DNA of 36,715 nt from DAHUZL01 sp035533215 (GCA_035533215.1 DATLUG010000036.1:1-36715), one strand, 5' to 3'; shown: positions 8,930 to 17,253, counted from the first letter of the stretch. Notes: generated from the sequence alone by a model not told the origin. Program-made: numbers and translations.

Positions 8930-9433
8930 TTATCCCCCATTGCCCCGGGCCGCCCCGGGTCGACCGGCCGAGGGGGGGACCCGGGAGGGCCCGGCGTGGT
9001 CGGTGCCGGTCGGACTGGCGAGCACCTCGCCGAGGGCGCGGTTCCAGAACAGGGGCGACCCCGCGAAGATCCCGAAGGTGGCGGCCAGCGCGATCGCGAC
9101 GTCCACGCTGCTGCGTCCCTCGCTGGACCAGTAGTCGTCGCGGAGGTGGAGCCAGAGGGCGAACTCGTCGAAGGTGAGGGCGACCCCCGCCCCGTAGAGG
9201 GGTGCGATCCGGCGCCGCCAGGGGTGGTCGCCGCGCAGCAGGGCGCCGTAGCCGGCGGCGGTGAGGGAGAAGATCCCGAGCACGAGGTGGTGGATGTGCA
9301 GCGGCGGCGCAGCGGACTCGGCGTCGCTCGCGCCCAGCACGATGTTGTGCAGGGGGAGCCAGCGGCCCCGGATCCCGTGGGTGACGAGCCGGACGGTGCC
9401 GAAGGTGGCCAGGAACGACACGAAGGTGCGCAT
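8930..9433 (-). CDS. Conserved membrane protein with HIHH and DEFAL motifs
   Basis: This 167-aa protein starts at ATG 9431-9433, with GAGGA about eight bases upstream. Hydrophobic stretches at about 1-18, 48-66, 78-95 and 108-128 suggest three or four membrane segments. Conserved-looking motifs are PPLHIHHLVLGI near 44-55 and a region reading ALTFDEFALWLHLRDDYW near 84-101, followed by GRSSVD. His and acidic residues at membrane edges are compatible with metal binding. I recognise the pattern as an uncharacterised membrane family and cannot name a function. The C-terminal 25 residues are Pro/Gly-rich and disordered. It lies between tRNA-Ser and the HTH/dnaG/rpoD genes on the same strand. Confidence 0.7.
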   Translation of the reverse strand: MRTFVSFLATFGTVRLVTHGIRGRWLPLHNIVLGASDAESAAPPLHIHHLVLGIFSLTAAGYGALLRGDHPWRRRIAPLYGAGVALTFDEFALWLHLRDDYWSSEGRSSVDVAIALAATFGIFAGSPLFWNRALGEVLASPTGTDHAGPSRVPPSAGRPGAARGNGG

Positions 9434-9542
9434 CGCGATGTCCTCGTTGGGTCGTTCGCGAGCCGTCTCACGGTAGCGAGCGCGCAGGCGGCCCGGCAGG
9501 GAGCGCCATCCCAGCCCGCGCCCTTCGCCCGTCGCGCGAGGC

Positions 9543-9635
9543 TGGCGGGAAGGGAGGGATTCGAACCCTCGGACGAGCTTGAAACCCGTCACCCGCTTAG
9601 CAGGCGGGCGCTTTCGGCCACTCAGCCACCTCCCC
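9543..9635 (-). tRNA. tRNA-Ser (anticodon GCT)
   Basis: The minus strand folds as a class II tRNA. The acceptor GGGGAGG pairs with CCTTCCC (one G-U pair), and the D arm contains GCTGAGTGG. The anticodon stem CCCGC/GCGGG encloses loop CTGCTAA with anticodon GCT. There is a long variable arm, and the T arm is GAGGG-TTCGAAT-CCCTC. Discriminator G and an encoded CCA follow (9545-9543). It should read AGC and AGT codons. Confidence 0.96.
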
Positions 9636-9657
9636 AAGCGCCGGACAGCGAGGACGC

Positions 9658-9663
9658 AGTATA
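9658..9663 (-). promoter_or_regulatory. -10 element for tRNA-Ser
   Basis: TATACT on the minus strand lies 22 bases upstream of the mature tRNA 5' end, in an otherwise very GC-rich stretch. A matching -35 is not clear. Confidence 0.5.
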
Positions 9664-9685
9664 GCCTCGCGTCCCCGTGCGGGCG

Positions 9686-10285
9686 TCAGGCCGAGCGCAG
9701 GTGTGGTCCCTCGGCCGCGGTCTGCGGGCGGCCGTCGCCGAGGCCGATGATCGGGGCCACGGTGGCCAGTCCGTCGATGACGAACTGGATCAGCACGTCG
9801 GGCTCGAACGCGAGGTCGGCCATCCCGGCCTCGATGTCACTGCGGCTGACGCTGCGGGCGAATCCCCGGTCGCGGAGCTTGCGCCGCACCGAGCGGGGCT
9901 CCACCGCCGCCACCGAGCGGGTGGGGTGCACCAGCGCCACCGCCACCACGAAGCCCGTCAGCTCGTCGCACCCGAACAACCAGCGCGCCAGGTCGGTGTC
10001 GCGGCCGACGCCGGTGAACACGGCGTGGCCCTGGATCGCCCGGATCAGCTCCGGCGGGTACCCGGCCGCCTCCAGGATCGGCCGGCCCCAGAACGGATGC
10101 TCGGAGGGGTGCCCCTCGTAGTCGAAGTCGTGCAGCAGGCCGGTCATGCCCCAGAGATCGGCATCGGCCCCGAGGCGGGTCGCGGCCAGGCGCAGGACCG
10201 CCTCCACCGCGAGCCCGTGCCGGCGCAGCGGTTCGGTCTGAGTGTGCTCGAACAGGAGGGCGAGGGCATCGGCTCGGGTTGGCAT
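9686..10285 (-). CDS. HD-domain phosphohydrolase family protein
   Basis: This 199-aa protein has its start taken at ATG 10283-10285, which gives a normal HD-domain N-terminus. The open frame continues upstream without support. His23 and the His52-Asp53 doublet (GLLHDFDYEGHP) are the first metal-binding elements of the HD superfamily. ELIRAIQGHAVFTG near 79-92 and CDELTGFVVAVALVHP near 106-121 fit the later conserved Asp and helix. This subtype is common in bacteria as a putative hydrolase (HDIG or YqeK-like), with nucleotide or phosphoester substrates inferred only. It lies downstream of the HTH/zinc-finger membrane protein on the same strand, with a 97-base gap. Confidence 0.8.
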   Translation of the reverse strand: MPTRADALALLFEHTQTEPLRRHGLAVEAVLRLAATRLGADADLWGMTGLLHDFDYEGHPSEHPFWGRPILEAAGYPPELIRAIQGHAVFTGVGRDTDLARWLFGCDELTGFVVAVALVHPTRSVAAVEPRSVRRKLRDRGFARSVSRSDIEAGMADLAFEPDVLIQFVIDGLATVAPIIGLGDGRPQTAAEGPHLRSA

Positions 10286-10382
10286 CGTCGAGATCGTCCC
10301 ACCCGCAGGGGTGGTGAGACAAGCACGCGCGTGTCGCAAAGCCTCCCCGGTTGCATACGACCGCGGGGGGGGGCTTCTGGGG

Positions 10383-12203
10383 TCAGGGCCGACGTCGTCC
10401 CCTCGGCCCCGCTGCCCGCGACGATGCGGATGGTGGGGCGTCGCCCCGCAGCGGGGTGGCGTGGTCCTGCCCGCCGCCACCCCCCCCGCCGCAGCCGTGG
10501 TCGTCACCGTCTCCATCACGGTCCCCGCCCGGGTCGCCGCCAGGCCGGGTCGGGCACGGCGTCGCGGTCGGCGTCGGCGCCGCGGTCGGCGTCGGTGAGG
10601 CGGTCGGTGTCGGTGAGGCGGTCGGCGTCGGCGTCGGGGTGGGGGCCGGCGTGGCGGTGGGTGCCGCCGTCTCGCTCGGGGAGGGCACCGGGGTCGGCGG
10701 CCCTGGGGGCGTCGCCGCCGCCGTGGGGGTCGAGGCGGGCACCGCGGTCGCCGTCGGGGTGGCGCGCGGCGGTGACGCGGGGACGGCCGCCGTCGGCCGG
10801 GTCGTCGGGGGGCGGCGCGCGGGCCGAGGGGTGGCGCTCGTCCGCGGGGTCGCGGTCGGGCTCGGGGTCGCGGGCTGGGCGGGCCCCGACCCCAGGGCGG
10901 GTCTCGGGGTGCCCGCCGGCGTCGGCGAGGCGGCGGCCCGCCCGGGACGCTGTGGCCGGCGGGTCGGGGTGCTCGCCGGGAGCGTTCCGCCGGTCGGCCC
11001 CGGACGGCCCCGGATCGGGCCGCCCCGCGTGCCGCGCCGGGATCTGCGGACTCGCGGGCGGGTCGCTGCCGTGGGCGTTCCCCGGGGCTGCCGCTCGGTG
11101 GCGGCGCGGTGGCGGCGGCGCGGCCGCCGGGATGCGGCGGCCCGCGGCGGGTGGGCGCGCAGAGGACGGTGCCGGGCGGTGGTCGCGGGGCCGCCCCCGG
11201 GCCGGCGGCTGGGCGTCGCGGTCGGGACGGGGCCGGCGACCGCCGGCGCCCCGCGACTCGGCGTTGCCATGGTGCTCACCGCCGGCCAGCTCTGTCCGGC
11301 GGTGAGCACCACGGTCGCGGCGGTGGCCACCGCCAGGGCGGTGGTCGCCGCGTGGGCAGGCGCCAGCGCGAGGCCGTGGCGCAGCCAGCCGAGCCGGCGC
11401 ACCCCCAGCCAGGCGACCGTGGCCAGGGGAAGCATCCCGAGGCTCAGGCCGGGGCCGGCCGTCATCAGGGCGACGGCGGCCTCCTGCCAGTCCTGCAGGT
11501 GCCGACGGCACGCCACGCACCCCTGCAGGTGGGACTCGATCCGTCGGAGCTCGTCCTCGTCGCCGTCCCCGTCCTGATAGGCGGAGAGGCCCGCGGCCGT
11601 GCGAACGCAGGTCGCGATGAATGCATGGTCGTCGGCCACCCGGGCGCACTCGGCGCAGCGGTCGAGGTGGGCGGCAACCTCCTCCGCCAGCGGAGGGCGC
11701 GGCCCGGCGCCGGCTGGCGCGGCGCCGATCAGCCGCTGCCGGCAGGTGGTGCACCGGTCGGGTCCGGTGTGCGGGGTGGTGGACCGCTTCGCCTCCTCCA
11801 GCCACGCGGCGACCGCGGCGCCCGAGACGCGGAGGCGGGCCGCCGCCTCGGCCGGCGACCGGCCTCCGCCGTACACCAGGCGAGCGGCCCGCCCCGGGTC
11901 CCCCCGCGGCTTCGCCCCGGGCCGGGCGACGGTCCGCGGTCGCGGCGGCGGCCGGCGGGCGCCGTGACGCTGGACGACGCGGACGGTGGTCGCCAGCACC
12001 ACCGCCTGCCCCGGGTCCGCGGCTGGGTCGGGCCCGGGCCCGCCCCGGCCCACCGCACGCACCACCCGCGCGGCGATCCGGGAATCTCCGGTGAGGCGCA
12101 GGGCGCGCCGCTCGGTGACCCCGACCCGGTCGATGTCCCCCTCGGGAGGGGCCACCTGGACCGCGCGGGCCGGCTCGGCTGGCTGGCGAAATCGCGGCGC
12201 CAT
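10383..12203 (-). CDS. Membrane protein with HTH, two zf-HC2-type motifs and a Pro/Thr-rich tail (anti-sigma-like)
   Basis: This 606-aa protein has an N-terminal basic region and a possible sigma-region-4-like helix-turn-helix at about 103-138 (RSPAEAAARLRVSGAAVAAW). A CxxC knuckle lies at Cys151/Cys154. Two HxxxCxxC motifs follow, His179-Cys183-Cys186 and His225-Cys229-Cys232, as in the zf-HC2 domain of anti-sigma factors. Hydrophobic segments at about 252-268 and 280-303 are likely membrane spans. The rest (about 315-606) is Pro/Thr/Ala/Arg-rich with PTPTAS hexapeptide repeats and would be exported. A cytoplasmic zinc-binding anti-sigma-like sensor with a long wall-spanning tail is the simplest reading. 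No ECF sigma gene is next to it, which is odd. The Arg-rich stretch (about 330-400) has low complexity, so the frame there is less certain. Confidence 0.62.
   Translation of the reverse strand: MAPRFRQPAEPARAVQVAPPEGDIDRVGVTERRALRLTGDSRIAARVVRAVGRGGPGPDPAADPGQAVVLATTVRVVQRHGARRPPPRPRTVARPGAKPRGDPGRAARLVYGGGRSPAEAAARLRVSGAAVAAWLEEAKRSTTPHTGPDRCTTCRQRLIGAAPAGAGPRPPLAEEVAAHLDRCAECARVADDHAFIATCVRTAAGLSAYQDGDGDEDELRRIESHLQGCVACRRHLQDWQEAAVALMTAGPGLSLGMLPLATVAWLGVRRLGWLRHGLALAPAHAATTALAVATAATVVLTAGQSWPAVSTMATPSRGAPAVAGPVPTATPSRRPGGGPATTARHRPLRAHPPRAAASRRPRRRHRAATERQPRGTPTAATRPRVRRSRRGTRGGPIRGRPGPTGGTLPASTPTRRPQRPGRAAASPTPAGTPRPALGSGPAQPATPSPTATPRTSATPRPARRPPTTRPTAAVPASPPRATPTATAVPASTPTAAATPPGPPTPVPSPSETAAPTATPAPTPTPTPTASPTPTASPTPTAAPTPTATPCPTRPGGDPGGDRDGDGDDHGCGGGGGGGQDHATPLRGDAPPSASSRAAGPRGRRRP
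10583..10640. repeat. 18-bp tandem repeat encoding PTPTAS units
   Basis: Two almost identical 18-bp units (10583-10600 and 10601-10618, one mismatch) and a partial third encode the hexapeptide repeats of the Pro/Thr tail on the minus strand. This is a likely site of copy-number variation. Confidence 0.75.
11270..11311. repeat. Perfect 16-bp inverted repeat inside the zinc-finger membrane protein gene
   Basis: Arms 11270-11285 and 11296-11311 are perfectly complementary around a 10-base loop. The repeat lies in coding sequence just after the second membrane segment, where the Pro/Thr tail begins. It would form a very stable hairpin in mRNA. No mobile-element gene is attached. Confidence 0.75.
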
Positions 12204-12450
12204 GGTGGAGCCAGGTCTCCTGGGGAGCGGTGGGAGTCACATCGGCACCCTCATCGTAGGCACGCCGCGGCGGACCCGATCTGATGAACCCGTGACAGGC
12301 GTGTGGCCGATCCATGGCGTCCGTCGCCGGGCCGTGAGATGGGGTGCCGGCCGGCCCGCGCCTCGCCTGCGTGCGCATCCGCCGACGCCCCCGGCGGCGG
12401 CCTGATACGGCTGGCCGACCGGGCCAGGGATCCCCATTCTCGCCGCGCCC

Positions 12451-13707
12451 GTGGAGGCGATGCGCATGGATGCGGTCCCGGCCCCGGACGTGCGGCTGAT
12501 CTCGGCTCGGCTGGAGGCGGTCGCGCGGTTCCGTGAGCCGGACCGCCCCGGGTGGCCGCGGCGGGTTCCCTCGGCCCCCGACCGGGCCATGCGCGCCGAG
12601 TTGGGATGGTGGATGGCCGACTGCAGCCTCGTCGTCCGGCTCGACGCCGCCGGCACCGTGATCGGCGAACGGGGGCAGCGACCCGGACGCCGGCTGGCGG
12701 TCACCGGGTCCCCCACCGGCACGGTCGACGGGGGCGGCCGGTTCGACGCCATGGGTGGCGTCGAACCGGGCTGGAGGCGGCGCAGCTCCTCGACCTGGCC
12801 GGGCGCCGGCTCCGCCACGGTCTGCGGGTCGTGCTGTTCCTCGGCGGGGAGCCCAACCGGTCGGGCTCAGCTGTCTGGGCACCGGGCGGTCACGGGACAC
12901 CTGCAGAAGCGCCACCTCGCCCTCCGGGATCCGGCCGGTCAGTCGCTGGCGGGGGCGCTGGCGGCGGACGGGGCCGACCCGACACAGATCGGGTCGTCCC
13001 GCTGGGGCACGGGGAGGTGGCGGCGTTGGCGGAGCTCCACGTCGAGCAGGGACCCGAGCTTGAGCGCAGCCGTGATCCGATCGGGGTGGTCACCGCGCTG
13101 CACCGCTTCACCGCGGTCTTCACCGGGCAGCCGGACCACGCCGATGGATAGCTGGCGGGACGCCCTCGCCGCCGCTGTGGGGACGGTGGTCGAGGTGGAG
13201 CGGTCGGCCAGGGCGGGGGAGGCGCGGCCACGGTGGGGCGCGTCGAGGTCCAGCCGGGCGCCTCGAACGTGGTGCCGGGCTCGGCCCAGCTGTAGGGCGA
13301 AGTGCGCAGCGCGGAGGCGGAATGGCGGTCGGCCCGCCGCGTCGATCCGGAGCGGGAGGTCGCGGAGGCGGGAGCGCGGCGCCGGGTGGAGGGTGAGTGA
13401 TCTGGCTCTCCGAGGAGGCGGCGGTCGCGACCCACCCCCTGGTTCGTGCGGCGATCGCGAACGCGGCCGGGGCGCTCGCGATCCGTGCTCGACCGCTGGC
13501 GAGCGGCACCGGGCACGACGCCGCCCACCGCGCCCGGCTGGGGCCGATGGGCATGATCTGCGTGCCGTGGCGGGGGGGCCGAGCCACTGCCCCGAGGAGT
13601 GGACCGAACCCGCGGCGATCAGCAGCGGGTTCGCGGGCCTGGTCGCGGCGATCGGTCAGCTCGACGACTCGGAGATGGTCCGGCCGCAAGGCACGCCCGC
13701 GGCCTGA
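12451..13707 (+). pseudogene. Decayed M20-family amidohydrolase (allantoate amidohydrolase / N-carbamoyl-amino-acid hydrolase type)
   Basis: Pieces of one M20 hydantoinase/carbamylase-like protein occur in order but in changing frames. Frame 1 gives the N-terminus (RLISARLEAVARF, then LAVTGSPTGTVDGGGRFDAMGGV, where families have GSHxDTVxxGGRFDG). Frame 2 gives LEAAQLLDLAGRRLRHGL and VVLFLGGEPNR. Frame 1 returns with AVTGHLQKRHLALRD. Frame 2 follows with AELHVEQGPELERS and GQPDHADG, then frame 1 with PMDSWRDALAAAV. Frame 3 gives ATVGRVEVQPGASNVVPG, broken by TAG at 13293-13295. A further frame gives SGTGHDAAHRARLGPMGMI, and frame 1 ends with SHCPEEWTEPAAISSGF. The metal-binding GSHxD is also altered. 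At least five frameshifts and a stop make it non-functional. The 3' end overlaps the convergent PNPOx-like gene. Confidence 0.88.
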
Positions 13708-14132
13708 TCCGATCCCGCGCCCGGCTCGGGCGCCTCGACCCGGAGCACCGCGTGGCTGCCCTCCGCCACCATCCGGCGGAGCGCCTCCACGGTGGTGGCA
13801 CCGGCCATCGCCCAGCGGTCCACCACCAGCTCTGCGACCGCGTCCAGCTCGGGACCGTCGACGAAACGGACGGTCCCCTCCGCGGCCGGCCCGCCGCCCT
13901 CGGGGCGGAGCCGGACCCAGGGGTCTCGTCGCCAGCGCTCGACCTTGCGCGAGAAGGTGTGGGCGAAGAGGTAGATGACCCCGGGCGGCGCGACCGCGAA
14001 CCACATCGGCACCGTGCCGCTCCGCGTGCCCTCCCTGGAGGACACCCGAATCACCTCCTCGCCCTCCAGCGCCGCCAGCAGGCCGTGTGGCAGCGGACGA
14101 ATCGGCGGGGCGGATCCGGGCGGCGCGGCCAC
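13656..14132 (-). CDS. Pyridoxamine 5'-phosphate oxidase-like (FMN/F420-binding split-barrel) protein
   Basis: This 158-aa protein is read from GTG 14130-14132. GTVPMWFAVAPPGVIYLFAHTFSRK near 38-62 and WRRDPWVRLRPEGG near 66-80 match the beta-barrel of PNPOx-like proteins, where this region contacts the flavin or deazaflavin phosphate. Residues 80-133 carry a typical TVRFVDGPELDAVAELV segment. The family binds FMN, F420 or haem; which one applies here cannot be told. The last 20 or so residues are read antisense through the tail of the M20 pseudogene, so the C-terminus may have been extended by loss of an earlier stop. It appears intact in an area where its neighbours are decayed. Confidence 0.72.
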   Translation of the reverse strand: MAAPPGSAPPIRPLPHGLLAALEGEEVIRVSSREGTRSGTVPMWFAVAPPGVIYLFAHTFSRKVERWRRDPWVRLRPEGGGPAAEGTVRFVDGPELDAVAELVVDRWAMAGATTVEALRRMVAEGSHAVLRVEAPEPGAGSDQAAGVPCGRTISESSS

Positions 14133-14864
14133 GCCCCCATCATCGGCGGTGCGACGGTGGGAAGAGGCCGGGCGTTCCGCAGCCGCGCCGGTTCAGCCGC
14201 GCTGGCAGCTGGTCGCGAGGAGGACGATCCCTGCGGCCGGGACCCGGACGACGAGTGCGCCGCCACGCCCGCCCCACCCCACGCGCCCGGGACGACGAGC
14301 ACGGTCCCGATCGCCCGACCCGGGGTGGCGACGACGACGACATCCCACCAGAAGCCTCCGAATGCACCGAGGCCGCGAGTAGGCGCACGCCGCCGCCGGC
14401 CGCCGGCCGCTGACCGAGCGCTCGCGCTGGAGGGTGCGGACCACCACGAGGGGCCCCAGCGCACACTGAGTTCAGGGCCGGGACCCACCGGCACCCGGCC
14501 AGCCCCTCCCCGCCCCACCCCGCACCCGCATGGCCCGCAGCCCACCACCATCAAGCCCAGCCCGACTTCATGGCGTTCTCGGGGACCTCGGCCAGCTGGG
14601 GAGACCGCTGCGACGACCGCCGCCCCCGCCGCGGTCAGCCCGCAGGAGCTGAGCCCGAGCGAGAGCAGGAGGCACCCCTGCGTTCCCTCCAGGGACACGA
14701 TCTCGACCCTCATCACGAACCCGGTTCGTCGCGGTCCGAGCGCGACCGGCGCATGCCTCGCCACGTCGCGACGGCGGATCGCGTCCTCGTCGCGGGAGGC
14801 GGTGCAGCCGCCGGCGCGCAGGATCGACGTGCGCAGACACCGCGGAGGAACGCTGAGGAGCAGA
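14133..14864. other. About 730 bases with no convincing gene (probable decay zone)
   Basis: Open frames on both strands here are low-complexity and show no recognisable domain. A minus-strand frame at 14051-14884 has a hydrophobic stretch (CGLTAAGAAVVAAV) but also long Gly/Arg/Ser runs. It overlaps the PNPOx-like gene antisense, so I do not call it. The stretch lies upstream of a truncated permease and may hold unrecognisable remains of the same transporter. Confidence 0.5.
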
Positions 14865-15027
14865 CTGCCGACGGCGATCGTCACCCTCGGGCATCCAGAC
14901 CTCCTACAATCGCCTACAATCGCACCGCCGCGGCGGTGGTGATCGTGGCGATCCCCATCGCGCTCCTGGTCCTCTTCGCCCAGCGGCGGGTCGCCGCCGG
15001 GCTCACCGGCGGCAGCCCGAAGGGGCC
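14865..15027 (+). pseudogene. 3' remnant of a MalG-type ABC transporter permease
   Basis: The translated remnant ends IPIALLVLFAQRRVAAGLTGGSPKG (read in sections). This matches the conserved C-terminus of sugar ABC permeases (hydrophobic helix, QR, GLTxGAxKG). In another frame just upstream, LPTAIVTLG matches the segment that normally precedes the last helix. IQTSYN in a third frame links the two once the 10-bp tandem duplication at 14903-14922 is taken out. No 5' part of the gene can be found. It directly precedes the ATPase gene, the usual partner, so the transporter has lost this permease. Confidence 0.72.
14903..14922. repeat. 10-bp tandem duplication disrupting the permease remnant
   Basis: CCTACAATCG is present twice head to tail (14903-14912, 14913-14922). 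Removing one copy joins the frame of QTSYNR to TAAAVVIVAIP, restoring permease-like sequence. A slipped-strand frameshift is therefore likely. Confidence 0.7.
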
Positions 15028-15054
15028 GGACCGGTGGGGGGGGTTGAGGGCACG

Positions 15055-16260
15055 GTGGCCACGATTCAGCTGGCGGGGGTGACCAAGGTCTACCCCAATC
15101 GCACGCAGGCCGTCTCCGACCTCACCCTGGACGTGGCGGACGGGGAGTTCATGGTCCTGGTGGGGCCGTCGGGATGCGGCAAGACCACCGCCCTGCGGAT
15201 GGTGGCTGGGCTGGAGGAGATCAGCAGCGGGACGATCCGCATCGGGGGCCGGGTCGTCAACCACCTCAGCCCCAAGGAGCGGGACGTCGCGATGGTCTTC
15301 CAGACCTACGCCCTCTACCCGCACATGACGGTGGCGGAGAACATCGGCTTCTCCCTGAAGCTGCGCCACGTCGCCCGGGCTGACGCCGAGCGGCGCGTGG
15401 CGGAGGCCGCCGAGATCCTCGGGCTCGGCGACCTGCTGCACGTCAAGCCGGCCAACCTCTCAGGCGGACAGCGGCAGCGGGTGGCGATGGGTCGAGCCCT
15501 GGTGCGGGAGCCGGCGGCCTTCCTCATGGACGAGCCGCTCTCCAACCTCGACGCCAAGCTCCGGGTGCAGATGCGGGCCGAGGTGTCGCGCATCCAGCGC
15601 CGACTCGGGGTGGCCACCCTCTACGTCACCCACGACCAGACCGAGGCCATGACCATGGGCGATCGGGTGGCGGTGCTCTCCAAGGGCCTGCTGCAGCAGT
15701 GTGACGCCCCCCAGGTGCTCTACGACCGTCCCGCCAACCTGTTCGTCGCCTCCTTCATCGGGTCGCCGGCGATGAACCTGTACGAGGCCCGGGTCGAGAC
15801 CCGGGCCGGCGCGGTGCGGGTGGCGATCGGCGACCAGCCGATCACGGTCCCGCCCCGGCAACTGCAGGCGCGGCCGGCGCTGGCGGACTACGCCGGCCGG
15901 ACGGTGGTGATCGGGATCCGTCCTGAGCACCTGCAGGTGGCAGGGAGGGGGGTCGGCGGCGTGGATGCCGGTGTGCTCCAGGCCGACATCGACCTGCTGG
16001 AGTCGCTGGGCGCCGAGGTGATGGTCCACTTCCGGACCGAGGCCAAGGTGGCCAGGACCGAGGCGGTGGCGGCGGCGGCCGAGGGGGCCGAGCCCGGGGG
16101 CGCCCGGCTGGCGGGGGGAGGGGCCCGGCAGGCGCCCGGGGTGGCCCGGATGTCGCCGCGGGTGAAGGTGCGCGTCGGCGAGACGGTGTCCCTCGCCGTC
16201 GACGGGGACGACCTCCAGTTCTTCGACCTGGACTCCGGACGGGCCATCGCCGGCCCGTAG
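15055..16260 (+). CDS. Sugar-type ABC transporter ATP-binding protein (UgpC/MsmK/MalK family)
   Basis: This 401-aa ATPase subunit powers a carbohydrate or glycerol-3-phosphate importer. Walker A is GPSGCGKTT (37-45) and the Q-loop is at Gln83. The signature LSGGQRQR is at 135-142 and Walker B FLMDEPLSNLD at 156-166. The H-loop is His193 (VTHD). Residues from about 235 form the TOBE/regulatory domain, with GIRPEHL as in MalK. All catalytic motifs are present. The start chosen is GTG 15055, preceded by GAGGG and giving the family N-terminus (ATIQLAGVTKVYPN). A GTG at 15034 is possible. An inserted Ala/Gly-rich segment interrupts the last TOBE part. No intact permease or binding protein is nearby, so it is either an orphan serving other transporters or on the way to loss. 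Confidence 0.93.
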   Translation: MATIQLAGVTKVYPNRTQAVSDLTLDVADGEFMVLVGPSGCGKTTALRMVAGLEEISSGTIRIGGRVVNHLSPKERDVAMVFQTYALYPHMTVAENIGFSLKLRHVARADAERRVAEAAEILGLGDLLHVKPANLSGGQRQRVAMGRALVREPAAFLMDEPLSNLDAKLRVQMRAEVSRIQRRLGVATLYVTHDQTEAMTMGDRVAVLSKGLLQQCDAPQVLYDRPANLFVASFIGSPAMNLYEARVETRAGAVRVAIGDQPITVPPRQLQARPALADYAGRTVVIGIRPEHLQVAGRGVGGVDAGVLQADIDLLESLGAEVMVHFRTEAKVARTEAVAAAAEGAEPGGARLAGGGARQAPGVARMSPRVKVRVGETVSLAVDGDDLQFFDLDSGRAIAGP

Positions 16261-17253
16261 CCGTTTCCGCTGGACGGCTGCCCGCCGCGGCTGACGGGTC
16301 GCGCCCACCCGTCCGTCGGCCGGCGGTGCGCACGGCCGCGGGTCTCGTGGGCGGTCGGCCGCTGCCGCTCGCCAGGAGGATCACGCCGCGGCGGCAGAGG
16401 CGAAGCGGCGGAGCGCCTGGACGAGGGTGTTCCCGCCAGCCTGCGGTGGGGAGCTGATGGCGAACCGCCCTCCGCTCGACCGCCCCTGGGGCCGGGGCCA
16501 TTCCGGGACGGCTGCGATCCTCCTCGACCACCCGGTCGGTCACCAGCGCTGACGGCTGTCACGCTCGTGCCGCTCTGCGCTGGCGCCCTCGCCATCGTGG
16601 CAGCCGGGCGTGCGGCGCCGCCAGACCCCGCTGGCCCGTGCCTCTCGCCGCGGCGCCCGGTCGTCCGCCTCGATCTCGCCCGGCGTCTTTGGCTCGGTGG
16701 CGACCGCCTCCACGACGACACCCGCCACAGCCGGCCCCTGGGGGTGCCCGACGCACGTGGCCAGCCTCCCCACCTGTCCATCGCTCGACGGCGCGCCGGG
16801 GCGGGCGCTGTCAGCGCGTCTCGAGGGGTGGCTCGCACTGCCCTCGCCAATGGGGAGGGGAGCAGGCCAAGCGCCGCCGAGGTGCTGCGACAACGCGTCC
16901 TGTGGGCGGCCCTGGTTGCGGGTGGTCCGGTGGTGCGGGTGCCCGTTGGCGACGTCTGCCACCCGCCGCCAGTGGCGACATCTTCGTTGCGCCGATCCCG
17001 GTGTCTCTGGATCCGTCCGTGAGGGCGCCGCCGCCCATTCGAGCGGGGTCTCAGGCCCCCCCTCCTCCCACCCTCGGACGCGACCCTGCGGACACGGGTT
17101 GGGCCGGGCGCCCGGTCGCACTCGGCGGCGTGCCTCGTCACGATCACCGTTCAGCTTCGGGATCGACGTGTCCACCGGACGTCACCCGTCGGTGACGGTG
17201 TCGGTGCGTTGATGGGGCTGCAAACGCATGACCGCGGATTCAGTGGTATCGCC
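16261..17253. other. About 990 bases with no recognisable gene
   Basis: Open frames on both strands here (for example minus 16540-17175) are of mixed composition and show no domain, signal peptide or good ribosome-binding site. A short ACGGGT/ACCCGT hairpin lies just after the ATPase gene. Given the pseudogenes just upstream, decayed coding sequence is the likeliest content. Confidence 0.5.

Noticed and set aside
9543..9637. Coding frame for the membrane protein extending through tRNA-Ser to 9637
   Set aside because: The frame is merely open through the tRNA. ATG 9433 with GAGGA upstream gives the membrane protein start.
10351..11577. Long plus-strand frame with Val-Gly repeats (GVGVGEAVGVG type)
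   Set aside because: It is the antisense of the Pro/Thr tail of the zinc-finger membrane protein. There is no ribosome-binding site or domain.
10516..12915. 799-codon minus-strand frame overlapping the zinc-finger gene
   Set aside because: It is out of frame with the HxxxCxxC motifs and membrane helices, is low-complexity, and runs across the unrelated M20 pseudogene.
14051..14884. Minus-strand frame of 277 codons with one hydrophobic stretch
   Set aside because: It overlaps the PNPOx-like gene on the same strand out of frame, shows no domain, and has Gly/Arg/Ser-rich composition. It lies in a decay zone.
16540..17175. Minus-strand frame of 211 codons
   Set aside because: No signal, domain or ribosome-binding site. 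The composition looks random for this GC content.
17209..17253. Earlier starts (TTG 17209, ATG 17212) for the beta-propeller protein
   Set aside because: They have no better ribosome-binding site and only lengthen an already long n-region before the signal peptide core.
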